From Ochrobactrum sp. BTU1 (GTDB taxonomy: Bacteria > Pseudomonadota > Alphaproteobacteria > Rhizobiales > Rhizobiaceae), in the NCBI GenBank assembly GCA_018798825.1, contig CP076355.1, positions 1,523,501 through 1,587,500 of the forward strand: a stretch of DNA of 64,000 bases, in the 5' to 3' direction. The position numbers and the translations under genes are program-made. Position 1 is the first letter of the stretch; every line of letters starts with the position of its first letter. This document shows, one piece after another, positions 35,288-44,163 of the stretch. Below the pieces are notes generated by a model that was not told the DNA's origin, did not search any database, and saw only the letters and a program-made list of their open reading frames with translations.

Positions 35288-36145
35288 TTGCAACCGACAG
35301 AAGACCTCTATCAGACTGTGCAAGCAGCGGTGCCGGAGCTTACTCCGAAGCTGCGTGGCATATGCCTGTTGATCGAAAACGATCCGGTAGGCTTCATTCG
35401 CTCGACTGCACGCGAATTGTGCAATCAGCTTGGTACTTCAGAACCAACTCTCATCCGCTTCTGCCAGCGCTTTGGCTATGCGGGCCTTGCCGATTTCCGC
35501 ATCGACCTCGCTTTATCGCTTGCCCAACGCCCCGGCCTCGTGCCCGCTGGCGTGGAAGCCAACCCCGTTGATCGTCGCGCCGTCAATTTCGACGCCAAGG
35601 ATGCAATCGGACGCAAGGCAGTCCAACTGCTTGAAGGCGATACAGCGGTGCTGTTTGATAACGGCTCCAGCATAGAACGCTTCGCAGCGCATCTAGGCGA
35701 CCTTGCGCCGCTTATCGTCATGACACGAAGTCTTGACGTTGCACAGACCGTGCTTCGTCACAAGCAGCATCAGGTGATGCTGACTGGTGGTAGCATTCGT
35801 CGTGAGACCATGTCCGTCTCCGGGCGACTGGTGGATACGGCTCTTTCCCAGATGCGTTTCGATACTTTCGTCATGGGTGCAGACAGCATTGAGCCCGAAA
35901 CAGGCGTCAGCACTTTTCTGGAAGACGAGGCCCATGAAAACCGTGCGATGATCGAGGCTTCTGGCCGTGTCATCGTACTGGCCGACAAGACCAAATTCAG
36001 CAAACCACGGCTGCATCGTATCTGCGCAATGGATCGGATTACGGCGATCATAACCGATCTTGAACCCAATCACGAAATAGCCAATCGCATCCGCGAACGC
36101 GGTGTGCGTGTCATCAGTACTCAAGAGGACGGCGTTAATGACTAA
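35288..36145 (+). CDS. RpiR-type HTH fused to a DeoR-type sensor domain: chimeric regulator
   Basis: Protein of 285 residues. Residues 1-80 resemble the RpiR/MurR HTH (VPELTPKLRGICLLIENDPV, then STARELCNQLGTSEPTLIRF and CQRFGYAGLADFRIDLA). Residues about 100-270 resemble the DeoR/GlpR C-terminal sugar-phosphate domain (GDTAVLFDNGSS, VMLTGGSIRRETMSVSG, FDTFVMGADSI, VLADKTKFS) and not the SIS domain usual in RpiR proteins. Start TTG at 35288, after AAGGAAAGG. Its stop overlaps the AgaS start by 8 nt. It likely controls this amino-sugar cluster with a sugar phosphate as effector. Confidence 0.8.
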   Translation: MQPTEDLYQTVQAAVPELTPKLRGICLLIENDPVGFIRSTARELCNQLGTSEPTLIRFCQRFGYAGLADFRIDLALSLAQRPGLVPAGVEANPVDRRAVNFDAKDAIGRKAVQLLEGDTAVLFDNGSSIERFAAHLGDLAPLIVMTRSLDVAQTVLRHKQHQVMLTGGSIRRETMSVSGRLVDTALSQMRFDTFVMGADSIEPETGVSTFLEDEAHENRAMIEASGRVIVLADKTKFSKPRLHRICAMDRITAIITDLEPNHEIANRIRERGVRVISTQEDGVND

Positions 36146-37220
36146 ACTGGAAACGAGCCACACCTGGCAGGAAATTCATGCGCAGCCGGGCATCTGGCAG
36201 GCATGGGCAGCACCTCTTGCCACCCAGTCGGCTGAAATCCGAGAATGGATCTCCGCCAAGGGCATCAAGCGTATCGTTTTCAGTGGCGCCGGAACCTCGG
36301 CTTTCATCGGTCAGGCTCTTGCATCGGTCAAGGCAGGCGCGATTTCACTTACCGCCATTCCAACCACCGACATCGTTTCCAATCCATCCGAAACGCTGTC
36401 CGATAATGCGGAACTGCTCGTGGTCCAATTTGGCCGCAGTGGCAATAGCTCGGAAACCATCGCAACACTCGACCTGCTGGACGAGCATTTCCCGAAGGCG
36501 CACCGGCTCAACATTACCTGTAATGGTGAAAGCGCACTGGCAGTTCGTGCAGCTAAAGGCCCAGGCGAGCAGCGCGTGATCGTCCTGCCTGAAGCAACAC
36601 ATGACCGCGCCTTTGCCATGACCTCCAGCTATACCACGATGCTTCTGTCGGCACTCGCCTGCATTGATGGCACGGTTGACGTCGCCGACAAGCTCAACAA
36701 GCTCTCGGCTTCGGGCGCCAAGGCAATTGCACAGCTCGACGCAACGCCTGCCCCGCATCCAGACCGAGCAATATTCCTGGGCTCCGGCGCACTGACCGGC
36801 GTTTCTCGCGAAAGCGCACTCAAGGTTCTAGAGCTGACCGCAGGTCAGGTCATGACCAACTGGGACAGCACGCTCGGCTTCCGTCATGGACCAAAAGCTT
36901 CGGTTGTCGGCAACACTCGCGTGGTGGTCTTCATTCACCCGGATCAGCACACCGCGCGTTATGATCGCGACATCGCAGCTGAAATTGCTCAGCAGTTCCC
37001 GACAGCGACTGTTACGACTGTTGGCGGCGAAGGCTGTGATCTTGCGCTTGATCTTACCGGCGACAGCCGCTGGGACGCCGTACTTTACGTGCTTCTGGCG
37101 CAAATCTGGTCTGCCCGTTGGTCAGCAGAGCTCGATCTCAACATCGACAATCCATTTATTGATCAGGGCAACCTGACACGCGTTGTTTCCGGGGTTAAGA
37201 TTTACCCCTTTGCAGCATGA
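36138..37220 (+). CDS. agaS: AgaS-like SIS-domain sugar-phosphate deaminase/isomerase
   Basis: Protein of 360 residues with two SIS domains: GAGTSAFIGQA and FGRSGNSSETIATL in the first, GSGALTGVSRESALKVLELT and GFRHGPKA in the second. It resembles AgaS, which deaminates and isomerises galactosamine-6-phosphate to tagatose-6-phosphate. The ATG at 36138 overlaps the regulator's end. NagA and the kinase follow, which supports a role in N-acetylgalactosamine or related amino sugars; a glucosamine-6-phosphate deaminase role is the alternative. Confidence 0.82.
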   Translation: MTKLETSHTWQEIHAQPGIWQAWAAPLATQSAEIREWISAKGIKRIVFSGAGTSAFIGQALASVKAGAISLTAIPTTDIVSNPSETLSDNAELLVVQFGRSGNSSETIATLDLLDEHFPKAHRLNITCNGESALAVRAAKGPGEQRVIVLPEATHDRAFAMTSSYTTMLLSALACIDGTVDVADKLNKLSASGAKAIAQLDATPAPHPDRAIFLGSGALTGVSRESALKVLELTAGQVMTNWDSTLGFRHGPKASVVGNTRVVVFIHPDQHTARYDRDIAAEIAQQFPTATVTTVGGEGCDLALDLTGDSRWDAVLYVLLAQIWSARWSAELDLNIDNPFIDQGNLTRVVSGVKIYPFAA

Positions 37221-38158
37221 AACACGAGGTCAGCATGATCTGCGGCGCCATTGATCTGGGCGGCACCAAAATTGAGGGCCGCCTGTTCGACGCAAATATG
37301 GAAACGGTTCTGACAAGGCGTATTCCAACGCCTGTCAGCGACTTCGAGGCCTTTATCGATGGGCTTTCGGCGCAGATTGAATGGCTGACCGAGACGGCGG
37401 GCAATCCAAATCTGCCCGTTGGCATCAGCCTGCCGGGCTGGATTGATCCAGCCACCGGCCACGGCTTTGCATCCAATATCCCCATCACCGGTCGCGATGT
37501 GGGTACAGCATTGGTCAAACGTTTCGGGCGCAGCTTTCCGCTGATGAACGACTGTATGGCTTTCGCCTATTCGGAAGCGCATGGCGGTGCAGCAGAAGGC
37601 AGCGAAGCGATGATCGGCCTGATTGTCGGCACCGGCATGGGCGCTGGTGTGGTCATCAATGGCGAAATTCCGCCGCGCTATAATGGTCTTGCACTGGAAA
37701 TCGGTCACACGGGTATGCCTGCACGCGTTCTGAGCGAGCAGAACCTGCCATTGATCCCTTGCGGCTGCGGCAAGACGGGTTGCATGGAACGCTATGTTTC
37801 TGGCACGGGCCTCGCCGATATTTCCAAGATCAAGCTCAATGAGACAATCTCCAATCAGGAACTGACATTGCGGGCGTCCAATGGCGATGCGAGCGCAGAA
37901 AAAGTTCTCGATAACTGGGCTGATCTGATGGCGGAATCGCTTCTGACGATGCAGCTTGTTGTCGATCCGGATTGTTTCGTTCTTGGCGGCGGCCTTTCCA
38001 ATATGGATGGAGTTGCCGAACGCGTCTCGAAAGCATTCGAAATGCGCAAGCTCGGCCCCACACGCATACCCGCCATCAGAACTGCACGTTTCGGTGATAG
38101 TTCAGGTGCCCGTGGCGTTGCGCTATATGCACTTAATCATTCTGGAGAAAGCCAATGA
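37217..38158 (+). CDS. ROK-family sugar kinase
   Basis: Protein of 313 residues. N-terminal ATP motif GAIDLGGTKIEG, then the GTGMGAGVVINGE segment, EIGHTGM and the zinc motif CGCGKTGCMERY of ROK kinases. Overlap with the upstream stop is ATGA. It would phosphorylate N-acetylgalactosamine or N-acetylglucosamine at position 6 in the cytoplasm, feeding NagA. Confidence 0.88.
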   Translation: MKHEVSMICGAIDLGGTKIEGRLFDANMETVLTRRIPTPVSDFEAFIDGLSAQIEWLTETAGNPNLPVGISLPGWIDPATGHGFASNIPITGRDVGTALVKRFGRSFPLMNDCMAFAYSEAHGGAAEGSEAMIGLIVGTGMGAGVVINGEIPPRYNGLALEIGHTGMPARVLSEQNLPLIPCGCGKTGCMERYVSGTGLADISKIKLNETISNQELTLRASNGDASAEKVLDNWADLMAESLLTMQLVVDPDCFVLGGGLSNMDGVAERVSKAFEMRKLGPTRIPAIRTARFGDSSGARGVALYALNHSGESQ

Positions 38159-39252
38159 CCCGTCTTGTCGCCCCCGATTATGTATTTCTGAATGGGCGAC
38201 TTCAGACTGGCCTCGTGGCCGAGATCGGCCAGCATGGCGTCGATCGTCTTCGCCCGCGCAAATCGGATGAAACGCCGGACCTCACGCCGCATGTGTTGAT
38301 GCCAGCCTGCATCGACCTGCAGGTCAATGGTGCTGGTGGCGTCATGCTAAACTCGGAAACCAGTGCAAAAGGTATCGCGCACATCGTCGCGACACTGCGC
38401 AAACTCGGCACTGCTTGGGTTCTACCGACGCTCATTACCTGCGAGCCGGAGCGCATCATTCAGGCAGCCCATGCAGCCGTAGAATGCAAGGGCATGGATG
38501 GTTTCTTCGGCCTGCACATCGAAGGCCCACATCTCAACCCTGCCCGCAAAGGCACACATCGCGTTGAATTCATCCGCCCGATGGATGTTTCCACGCTTGA
38601 AGCGCTCAGAGTTTTGCGCAGGGCGGATGTGCCTGTCATGCTGACGCTGGCACCGGAAATGGTGCCAGGCGACACGATCCGCGAGATCGCCGATATGGGT
38701 GTCGTGGTTTCCGCTGGTCACACTAATGGCACAACGGAACAGGCGCGCGCCGGACTTGAAGCCGGTGTCAGCTGCTTCACCCATCTTTACAACGCCATGC
38801 CGCCAATGACATCGCGTGAGCCGGGAGTGGTCGGCACTGCAATTGGCAGCGATGCTTTCGTCGGCATCATTGTTGATGGGCATCATGTCACCTGGGAAAT
38901 GGTCGGCGTCGCATGGCGTGCGCGACCAAAGCGCGAGCGCATGTTCCTTGTATCCGACGCCATGTCGACCATTGGTGGCCCGGATCATTTTGAGCTTTAC
39001 GGCGAGCGGATCGAAGTGCGCGATGGTGCACTCGTCAATGCTGCCGGTTCGCTTGCTGGCGCCCATATCGATATGGTCGGCTGCCTTGCCAATCTCGTTC
39101 AGCATGTCGGCGTGCCGCTTGAAGAAGCCATTCGCGCGGCCTGTGTCGTGCCTGCCGATGTAATGGGCGTAGCTAGCCCAAACCTTGGTGCCGGTACGCC
39201 ACTGCCAGAGGTTCTTGCTCTGGATAGTCATCTTCAGCGCATTTCTCTCTGA
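38155..39252 (+). CDS. nagA: N-acetylglucosamine/galactosamine-6-phosphate deacetylase
   Basis: Protein of 365 residues of the amidohydrolase superfamily. Metal and substrate motifs: PACIDLQVNGAGG, HIEGPHLNPARKGTH, AGHTNGT, THLYNAMPPMTSREPG and the catalytic-aspartate segment LVSDAMSTIGG. It releases acetate from the 6-phosphorylated amino sugar. It overlaps the kinase by ATGA. Function as AgaA (galactosamine branch) is possible since agaS and a gatZ-like gene share the operon. Confidence 0.9.
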   Translation: MTRLVAPDYVFLNGRLQTGLVAEIGQHGVDRLRPRKSDETPDLTPHVLMPACIDLQVNGAGGVMLNSETSAKGIAHIVATLRKLGTAWVLPTLITCEPERIIQAAHAAVECKGMDGFFGLHIEGPHLNPARKGTHRVEFIRPMDVSTLEALRVLRRADVPVMLTLAPEMVPGDTIREIADMGVVVSAGHTNGTTEQARAGLEAGVSCFTHLYNAMPPMTSREPGVVGTAIGSDAFVGIIVDGHHVTWEMVGVAWRARPKRERMFLVSDAMSTIGGPDHFELYGERIEVRDGALVNAAGSLAGAHIDMVGCLANLVQHVGVPLEEAIRAACVVPADVMGVASPNLGAGTPLPEVLALDSHLQRISL

Positions 39253-39279
39253 AATTTACCTTATAAATGGAGTCCCGTT

Positions 39280-40566
39280 ATGAGCAGCACTCAGACCTTG
39301 AGCAAACTTCCCGCCCGTTATGCGAGCGGTGTGCGGGGCGGCATCACCTCGATCTGCTCGGCACATCCTCTGGTTATCGAAGCAGCCCTTCTTGAAGGCA
39401 TTGCAACCAACACCGACGTTCTGATCGAAGCCACCTGCAATCAGGTCAATCAGGATGGCGGCTATACCGGCATGACAGCTGCAGATTTCCGCCGTTTTGT
39501 CGAAGACATTGCTGCACGTCTCGGTTTTGATACAAGCCGCCTTATTCTGGGTGGTGACCACCTCGGCCCCAATCCGTGGAAGCACCTTAGCGCTGAAGAA
39601 GCCATGGCCAAGTCCGAAGTGATGATGGACAGCTTTGTGCGCGCAGGCTTTACCAAAATCCATCTCGATACCTCCATGGGCTGCAAAGGGGAACCGGTTG
39701 CACTGCCTGATGCGGTAACCGCTGAACGTGCGGCCCGTCTTGCCAAGGTTGCGGAAAAAGCGGCAGCTGAATCTGGCTTTGATCTGCCTGTCTATATTGT
39801 CGGCACGGAAGTTCCGATCCCTGGCGGCGCGATGGAGGAAATCGAAGATCTGGAACTAACCAAGCCAGAGGCAGCACTCGAAACCATCGCCATTCATCGC
39901 AAGGCTTTCGCAGCCCTTGGATTAGAGGATGCATTTTCTCGCGCCATCGGCGTTGTTGTGCAGCCGGGTGTGGAGTTCGGCAATGAAAACGTTGTCTATT
40001 ACGACAGCGACAAAGCGACCGCTTTAAGCGGCGTTCTCAACGAAACTCCGCAATTCGTCTTTGAAGCACATTCGACCGACTACCAGCCGGTTGAGGCGCT
40101 GTCGGCTCTGGTTCATGATGGCTTTGCCATTCTGAAAGTCGGACCGGGCCTGACGTTTGCGCTGCGTGAAGCACTCTACGGCCTTGATCAGATAGCAGCA
40201 TTCTTAGACAAACTGCCCGAAGAAGAGACCGTTCGTGGCAAGCTTGAGAAGTTGCTTCTAAACGAGCCCAAGAACTGGGAGAAATATTATCATGGCGACG
40301 CAGAAGAGCTGCGTCTCCAACGCCATTTCTCCTATAGCGACCGCATTCGCTATTACTGGCCGCATCCAGAAGCCACAGCTGCCGTCAATTCGCTGCTTGA
40401 GCGCCTTAAGGGCCGCAAAATTCCAGAAACGCTGATCAGCCAGTATCTGGGCACGCTCTACCCGGCCGTCGCAGCTGGCAAGGTTGAAGCCACGCCACAT
40501 GCACTGATGGTCGAAGCCGTCAGAAATGTCATCCGTGTCTATGGCAAAGCCGTCGGAACACATTGA
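39280..40566 (+). CDS. GatZ/KbaZ-like tagatose-phosphate pathway protein
   Basis: Protein of 428 residues with the GatZ/KbaZ/AgaZ layout: ICSAHPLVIEAAL, EATCNQVNQDGGYTGM, LGGDHLGPNPWK, KIHLDTSMGC, EAHSTDYQ and a C-terminal segment. GatZ-type proteins are described as partners of class II tagatose-1,6-bisphosphate aldolase (GatY/KbaY), but no such partner or tagatose-6-phosphate kinase is found here. It may serve another step of tagatose-phosphate use. It lies 27 nt after nagA and ends the operon. Confidence 0.9.
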   Translation: MSSTQTLSKLPARYASGVRGGITSICSAHPLVIEAALLEGIATNTDVLIEATCNQVNQDGGYTGMTAADFRRFVEDIAARLGFDTSRLILGGDHLGPNPWKHLSAEEAMAKSEVMMDSFVRAGFTKIHLDTSMGCKGEPVALPDAVTAERAARLAKVAEKAAAESGFDLPVYIVGTEVPIPGGAMEEIEDLELTKPEAALETIAIHRKAFAALGLEDAFSRAIGVVVQPGVEFGNENVVYYDSDKATALSGVLNETPQFVFEAHSTDYQPVEALSALVHDGFAILKVGPGLTFALREALYGLDQIAAFLDKLPEEETVRGKLEKLLLNEPKNWEKYYHGDAEELRLQRHFSYSDRIRYYWPHPEATAAVNSLLERLKGRKIPETLISQYLGTLYPAVAAGKVEATPHALMVEAVRNVIRVYGKAVGTH

Positions 40567-40575
40567 GTATGGGAT

Positions 40576-40607
40576 GTGAGAGGCGCGGGAAACTCCGCGC
40601 CTCTCAC
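40576..40607. terminator. Bidirectional terminator between convergent genes
   Basis: A perfect 13-bp stem GTGAGAGGCGCGG (40576-40588) with CCGCGCCTCTCAC (40595-40607) and a 6-nt loop lies between the gatZ-like stop and the stop of the M20 gene on the other strand. Confidence 0.75.
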
Positions 40608-40615
40608 CGAATAAC

Positions 40616-41770
40616 TCAAACTTTGAGGCTGTCCTTAGCCAGATTATGGAAAAAGGACACACCGCGTTCCAATATTTCATCGTTGAAATTATAGGTCGAG
40701 GTGTGAAGACCAGAGCTTTCGCCATTTCCGATCAGGAGATACGCACCAGCCGACTTCTCCAACATGAAGGAAAAGTCTTCGCTTCCCATAAATGGCAGGT
40801 CAAGCTCTTCAAAAGCATCTTCGCCATAATGCTGCGTCACTGTCGCTTTCGCCTGCTCGAATGCAGCCGCATCGTTAATGGTTGCCGGATAACCGGTCAT
40901 CCAGTCAAAGCTCACATCCGCGCCGTAGCTCGCTGCCTGCATCTTTGCAACCTGTTCGACCTTGTCACGCAATGTCTTGCGGATGACCGGATCGGTGGCA
41001 CGCATCGAGATTTCAAGCTTGGCCGTATCAGGAATGACATTACAAACCGCACCCGAATTAAACGCACCTACAGTAATCACGCTGGCCTGATGTGGCGAGA
41101 CAGTGCGAGAGACGATTGTCTGCAGGGCCATCACAATGCTTGACGCTACCACGATCGGATCAATGGTCTTTTCAGGCTCGGCGCCATGTCCGCCACTGCC
41201 CTTAACCGTCAGTGTCAGTGCATCTATGGAAGCGGCAATAGGGCCTGCCTTGGATGCAAACTTGCCGGCTTCCAAACCTGGCCAATTATGGAGCGCAAAG
41301 ACCTGATCGCAAGGGAAGCGTTCAAAAAGCCCTTCCTCGATCATGATCTGTGCACCGCCATAATTTTCCTCGGCGGGCTGGAAAATGAAATGAACAGTTC
41401 CCGAAAAGTCCTCATCCTGTGCGAGCGACCATGCCGCGCCAAGCAGCATTGCTGTATGACCGTCATGGCCACAAGCATGCATCTTGCCTGCATTCTTGCT
41501 TGCATAAGGCAAACCAGTTTCTTCCAGGATTGGTAGGGCATCAAAATCAGCGCGGAAGCCTATGGAGCGGTTTGAATTACCCCGGCGCAGAGAGGCGACA
41601 ATGCCAGTCCTGGCAAGCCCACGGCTTAGTTCATAGCCCCATTCCTGCAAGCGGGATGCAATATAGTCGGACGTCTCAACCTCCTCTAATCCCAGCTCAG
41701 GAATACTATGCAGATGCCTGCGGATAGATTTAAGCTCATCCTCAAATGCACCCAATTTTTTGTTGGCCAT
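40616..41770 (-). CDS. M20-family amidohydrolase (hippurate/N-acyl-amino-acid hydrolase-like)
   Basis: Protein of 384 residues. Zinc motifs: HSIPELGLEE, HACGHDGHTAMLLG, FQPAEENYGGA, LHNWPG, SGGHGAEP and a C-terminal MGSEDFSFML. These mark an IAA-amino-acid/hippurate hydrolase type of the M20D family acting on N-acylated amino acids in the cytoplasm. It ends the minus-strand operon with the ABC importer, DDAH and CtlX, so its substrate could be an N-acyl amino acid brought in by that importer. Confidence 0.88.
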   Translation of the reverse strand: MANKKLGAFEDELKSIRRHLHSIPELGLEEVETSDYIASRLQEWGYELSRGLARTGIVASLRRGNSNRSIGFRADFDALPILEETGLPYASKNAGKMHACGHDGHTAMLLGAAWSLAQDEDFSGTVHFIFQPAEENYGGAQIMIEEGLFERFPCDQVFALHNWPGLEAGKFASKAGPIAASIDALTLTVKGSGGHGAEPEKTIDPIVVASSIVMALQTIVSRTVSPHQASVITVGAFNSGAVCNVIPDTAKLEISMRATDPVIRKTLRDKVEQVAKMQAASYGADVSFDWMTGYPATINDAAAFEQAKATVTQHYGEDAFEELDLPFMGSEDFSFMLEKSAGAYLLIGNGESSGLHTSTYNFNDEILERGVSFFHNLAKDSLKV

Positions 41771-41780
41771 GATCTCCCCC

Positions 41781-42545
41781 TTAATTTATGTGCAAGAATT
41801 GACGCAGGCGCTGCGAATGCGGATTACGCATCACGACATCAGGCGAACCGCGCTCTTCAACCACGCCTTTGTGCAGGAAGATGACTTCGCTTGAAATTTC
41901 GCGTGCAAGCGCCATTTCATGTGTCACCATCACCATTGTGCGGCCTTCTTCGGCGAGTTTTTTGATAACCTGCAGCACTTCCGTCACCAGTTCAGGATCC
42001 AGTGCAGACGTCGGCTCATCAAACAGCATGACTTCAGGTTTCATAGCAAGCGCACGAGCAATTGCAGCGCGTTGCTGCTGTCCACCGGAAAGCTGAGTAG
42101 GATACTGATCGCGTTTGGGCGTAATCCCCACCTTTTCCATCAACACTTCTGCTTCGGCCAATGCTTCCGCCTTTGACATGCCCAGAACATGGATCGGTCC
42201 TTCGATGATGTTCTCAAGGATCGTGCGATGCGACCAAAGATTAAAGCTCTGAAACACCATGCCCAGGCGTGTGCGCACATGTTCAAGTTGACGAGGATCG
42301 GCAGCATGGGATTTTCCATCGCGTCCGACCTTGGTGCGGATCACTTCACCCGCAACTGCAATCTCGCCTTCATCTGGAGTCTCCAGATAGTTGATGCAGC
42401 GCAGCAAAGTGCTTTTGCCCGAACCACTGCTGCCAATCAGCGATATAACGTCGCCTTTCTTGGCTTCAAAAGAGATGCCCTTTAGAACCTCGACACCAGC
42501 GAAGCTCTTGTGAATATTTTTGACAGTGAGTGCCATGGACGTCAT
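41781..42545 (-). CDS. ATP-binding protein, polar amino-acid ABC transporter
   Basis: Protein of 254 residues of the HisP/OccP group: Walker A GSSGSGKS, signature LSGGQQQR, Walker B VMLFDEP. It is close to the ATPase at 2314-3120 and shares the EGRTMVMVTHEM segment. It is the second-last gene of the ctlX-ddah operon and energises the permeases encoded just before it. Confidence 0.93.
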   Translation of the reverse strand: MTSMALTVKNIHKSFAGVEVLKGISFEAKKGDVISLIGSSGSGKSTLLRCINYLETPDEGEIAVAGEVIRTKVGRDGKSHAADPRQLEHVRTRLGMVFQSFNLWSHRTILENIIEGPIHVLGMSKAEALAEAEVLMEKVGITPKRDQYPTQLSGGQQQRAAIARALAMKPEVMLFDEPTSALDPELVTEVLQVIKKLAEEGRTMVMVTHEMALAREISSEVIFLHKGVVEERGSPDVVMRNPHSQRLRQFLHIN

Positions 42546-42566
42546 TTAAATTGCTCCTGAAACAGA

Positions 42567-43268
42567 TCAGACCATCGACGCGCGTGAGCTGCTCATGCGC
42601 CGTTCGATCCAGTTCATGATCCGGGTAAGGATGAACACGACGGTGAAATAGAGAATGCCTGCCGCAATCAACGGCTCGAATATCGATAAGGAACTGCGTT
42701 GCAACGCGCGTGCGGTTCCCATCACTTCCATGATTGTAATTGTGGATGCAAGCGAAGTGGATTTAAGCAGGATGATGAGATCACTTGTCAGAACCGGCAT
42801 ACAATGACGGAAGGCCAGAGGAAGGGTCACGCGGCGCAAAATCTTGAACCGGCTCATACCGATGGAAAGTGCTGCTTCGATCTGCCCGCGTGGGATCGAC
42901 TTGATAGCACCGCGAATTACCTCGGCATTGTAAGCACCCTGATTGAGGCTCAGCGCAAAGACCGCATACCACAGGCCATCACGCATATATGGCCACAGGA
43001 AACTATGTCTGACCCATGTGCCTGGCAGGATTTGCCCGAGCCCGTAATAGATCAGATAAAGCTGCACTAGGAGTGGCGTGCCCCGGAAAATGAAGGTGTA
43101 GACAAAGGCCGGCCATTTCAGAATGCGGCTCTTTGAAAGCAGCGCCAACGCACTCAGTGTACCAAAGGTGAGGCCAATAATGCCTGCTGTTGCCGTCAAC
43201 AGCAGTGTCAGCGGCATCGCCTTAATCAGCGGCGGAAGGAACTCAACGATTTTAGTGATCGATTCCAT
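42567..43268 (-). CDS. Amino-acid ABC transporter permease (HisM-like)
   Basis: Protein of 233 residues with about five membrane helices and EAA loop EAALSIGMSRFKILRRVTLP. It overlaps the second permease by one nt (TAATG) and lies 21 nt upstream of the ATPase gene. Confidence 0.92.
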   Translation of the reverse strand: MESITKIVEFLPPLIKAMPLTLLLTATAGIIGLTFGTLSALALLSKSRILKWPAFVYTFIFRGTPLLVQLYLIYYGLGQILPGTWVRHSFLWPYMRDGLWYAVFALSLNQGAYNAEVIRGAIKSIPRGQIEAALSIGMSRFKILRRVTLPLAFRHCMPVLTSDLIILLKSTSLASTITIMEVMGTARALQRSSLSIFEPLIAAGILYFTVVFILTRIMNWIERRMSSSRASMV

Positions 43269-43981
43269 TATCCGTGCCCCCGGCTCAGGCGTTTTTCAAG
43301 CCGTGCGATTATCAGAACTGAAACCAGTGTGATGCCCAGGAACAGAAGTGCCGTGAGGCCGTAAAAGAACACATATTGCTTGGTGGAGGCCGCCGCGCGA
43401 TAGCCCGTATAAAGCAATTCATGGAAGGAACCGAGAACCGAAATGATTGCGCTTTCCTTGGTTATCGAAAGCCAGAGATTGCCGATGCCCGGTACGGCAT
43501 GACGCATCATTTGCGGAAAGATGACGCGGGTAAATATCTGGCGGCGACGCATCCCGATGGATAGTGCCGCTTCGATCTGCCCCCGCGGAATTGCCAGATA
43601 AGACGCGCGCAAAACTTCTGTCATGAAAGCGCCGTTGACAAAAGCCAGCGCAATGATTGCAGCCCAAAAAGCGCTAAACTGGAAATCATTGCCGACAAGG
43701 CCCGTCGCCTTGAGAAGCCGTTCCGCACCTGTTGCGACAGAGAAATAGAGCAGCAGAATAACAAGCAGCTCCGGTAGAGCGCGAACCACCGTTGTGTAGA
43801 AATCTGCAATCGCTTTCGTGAAACGGTTTCGCGAAAGCTTGCCCGATGCGGCGGTGAGCCCAAAGAGGAATGAGACTGCAAACGCCACGGCCGAGACCTG
43901 CAAGGTCATTAAAAGTCCGTGTGCGAATTCGTCTCCCCAGCCCTCGCTTCCCCAGGCTAACAGTTGCCAATAAGAATCCAT
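43268..43981 (-). CDS. Amino-acid ABC transporter permease (HisQ-like)
   Basis: Protein of 237 residues with EAA loop EAALSIGMRRRQIFTRVIFP, forming the other half of the channel. The frame is open to 44041, but the ATG at 43981 (MDSYWQLLAWGSEGWG) is the usual HisQ start. The gap to the binding protein is 182 nt and contains a small hairpin. Confidence 0.9.
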   Translation of the reverse strand: MDSYWQLLAWGSEGWGDEFAHGLLMTLQVSAVAFAVSFLFGLTAASGKLSRNRFTKAIADFYTTVVRALPELLVILLLYFSVATGAERLLKATGLVGNDFQFSAFWAAIIALAFVNGAFMTEVLRASYLAIPRGQIEAALSIGMRRRQIFTRVIFPQMMRHAVPGIGNLWLSITKESAIISVLGSFHELLYTGYRAAASTKQYVFFYGLTALLFLGITLVSVLIIARLEKRLSRGHG

Positions 43982-44130
43982 GCAGATTAATCCGATCAAA
44001 AAGCCAGACGCTTCGCATGGAGCGCCACGCGTCGCTATCAACGCAAGAGGGGCGCTCCAGCTTACTGAATTTCCGCATCCTGCATTTCAAAGTCGATCTG
44101 GACTTTGGGCGGATGCTATAAGCGAAGGCC

Positions 44131-44149
44131 GAACGCCTTACCGGCGTTC
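44131..44149 (-). terminator. Small hairpin after the binding-protein gene
   Basis: GAACGCC (44131-44137) and GGCGTTC (44143-44149) form a 7-bp stem with a 5-nt loop on the minus strand, between the binding-protein stop and the permease gene. It likely tunes the ratio of binding protein to permease. Confidence 0.45.
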
Positions 44150-44163
44150 GTTTCCAAAATGGA

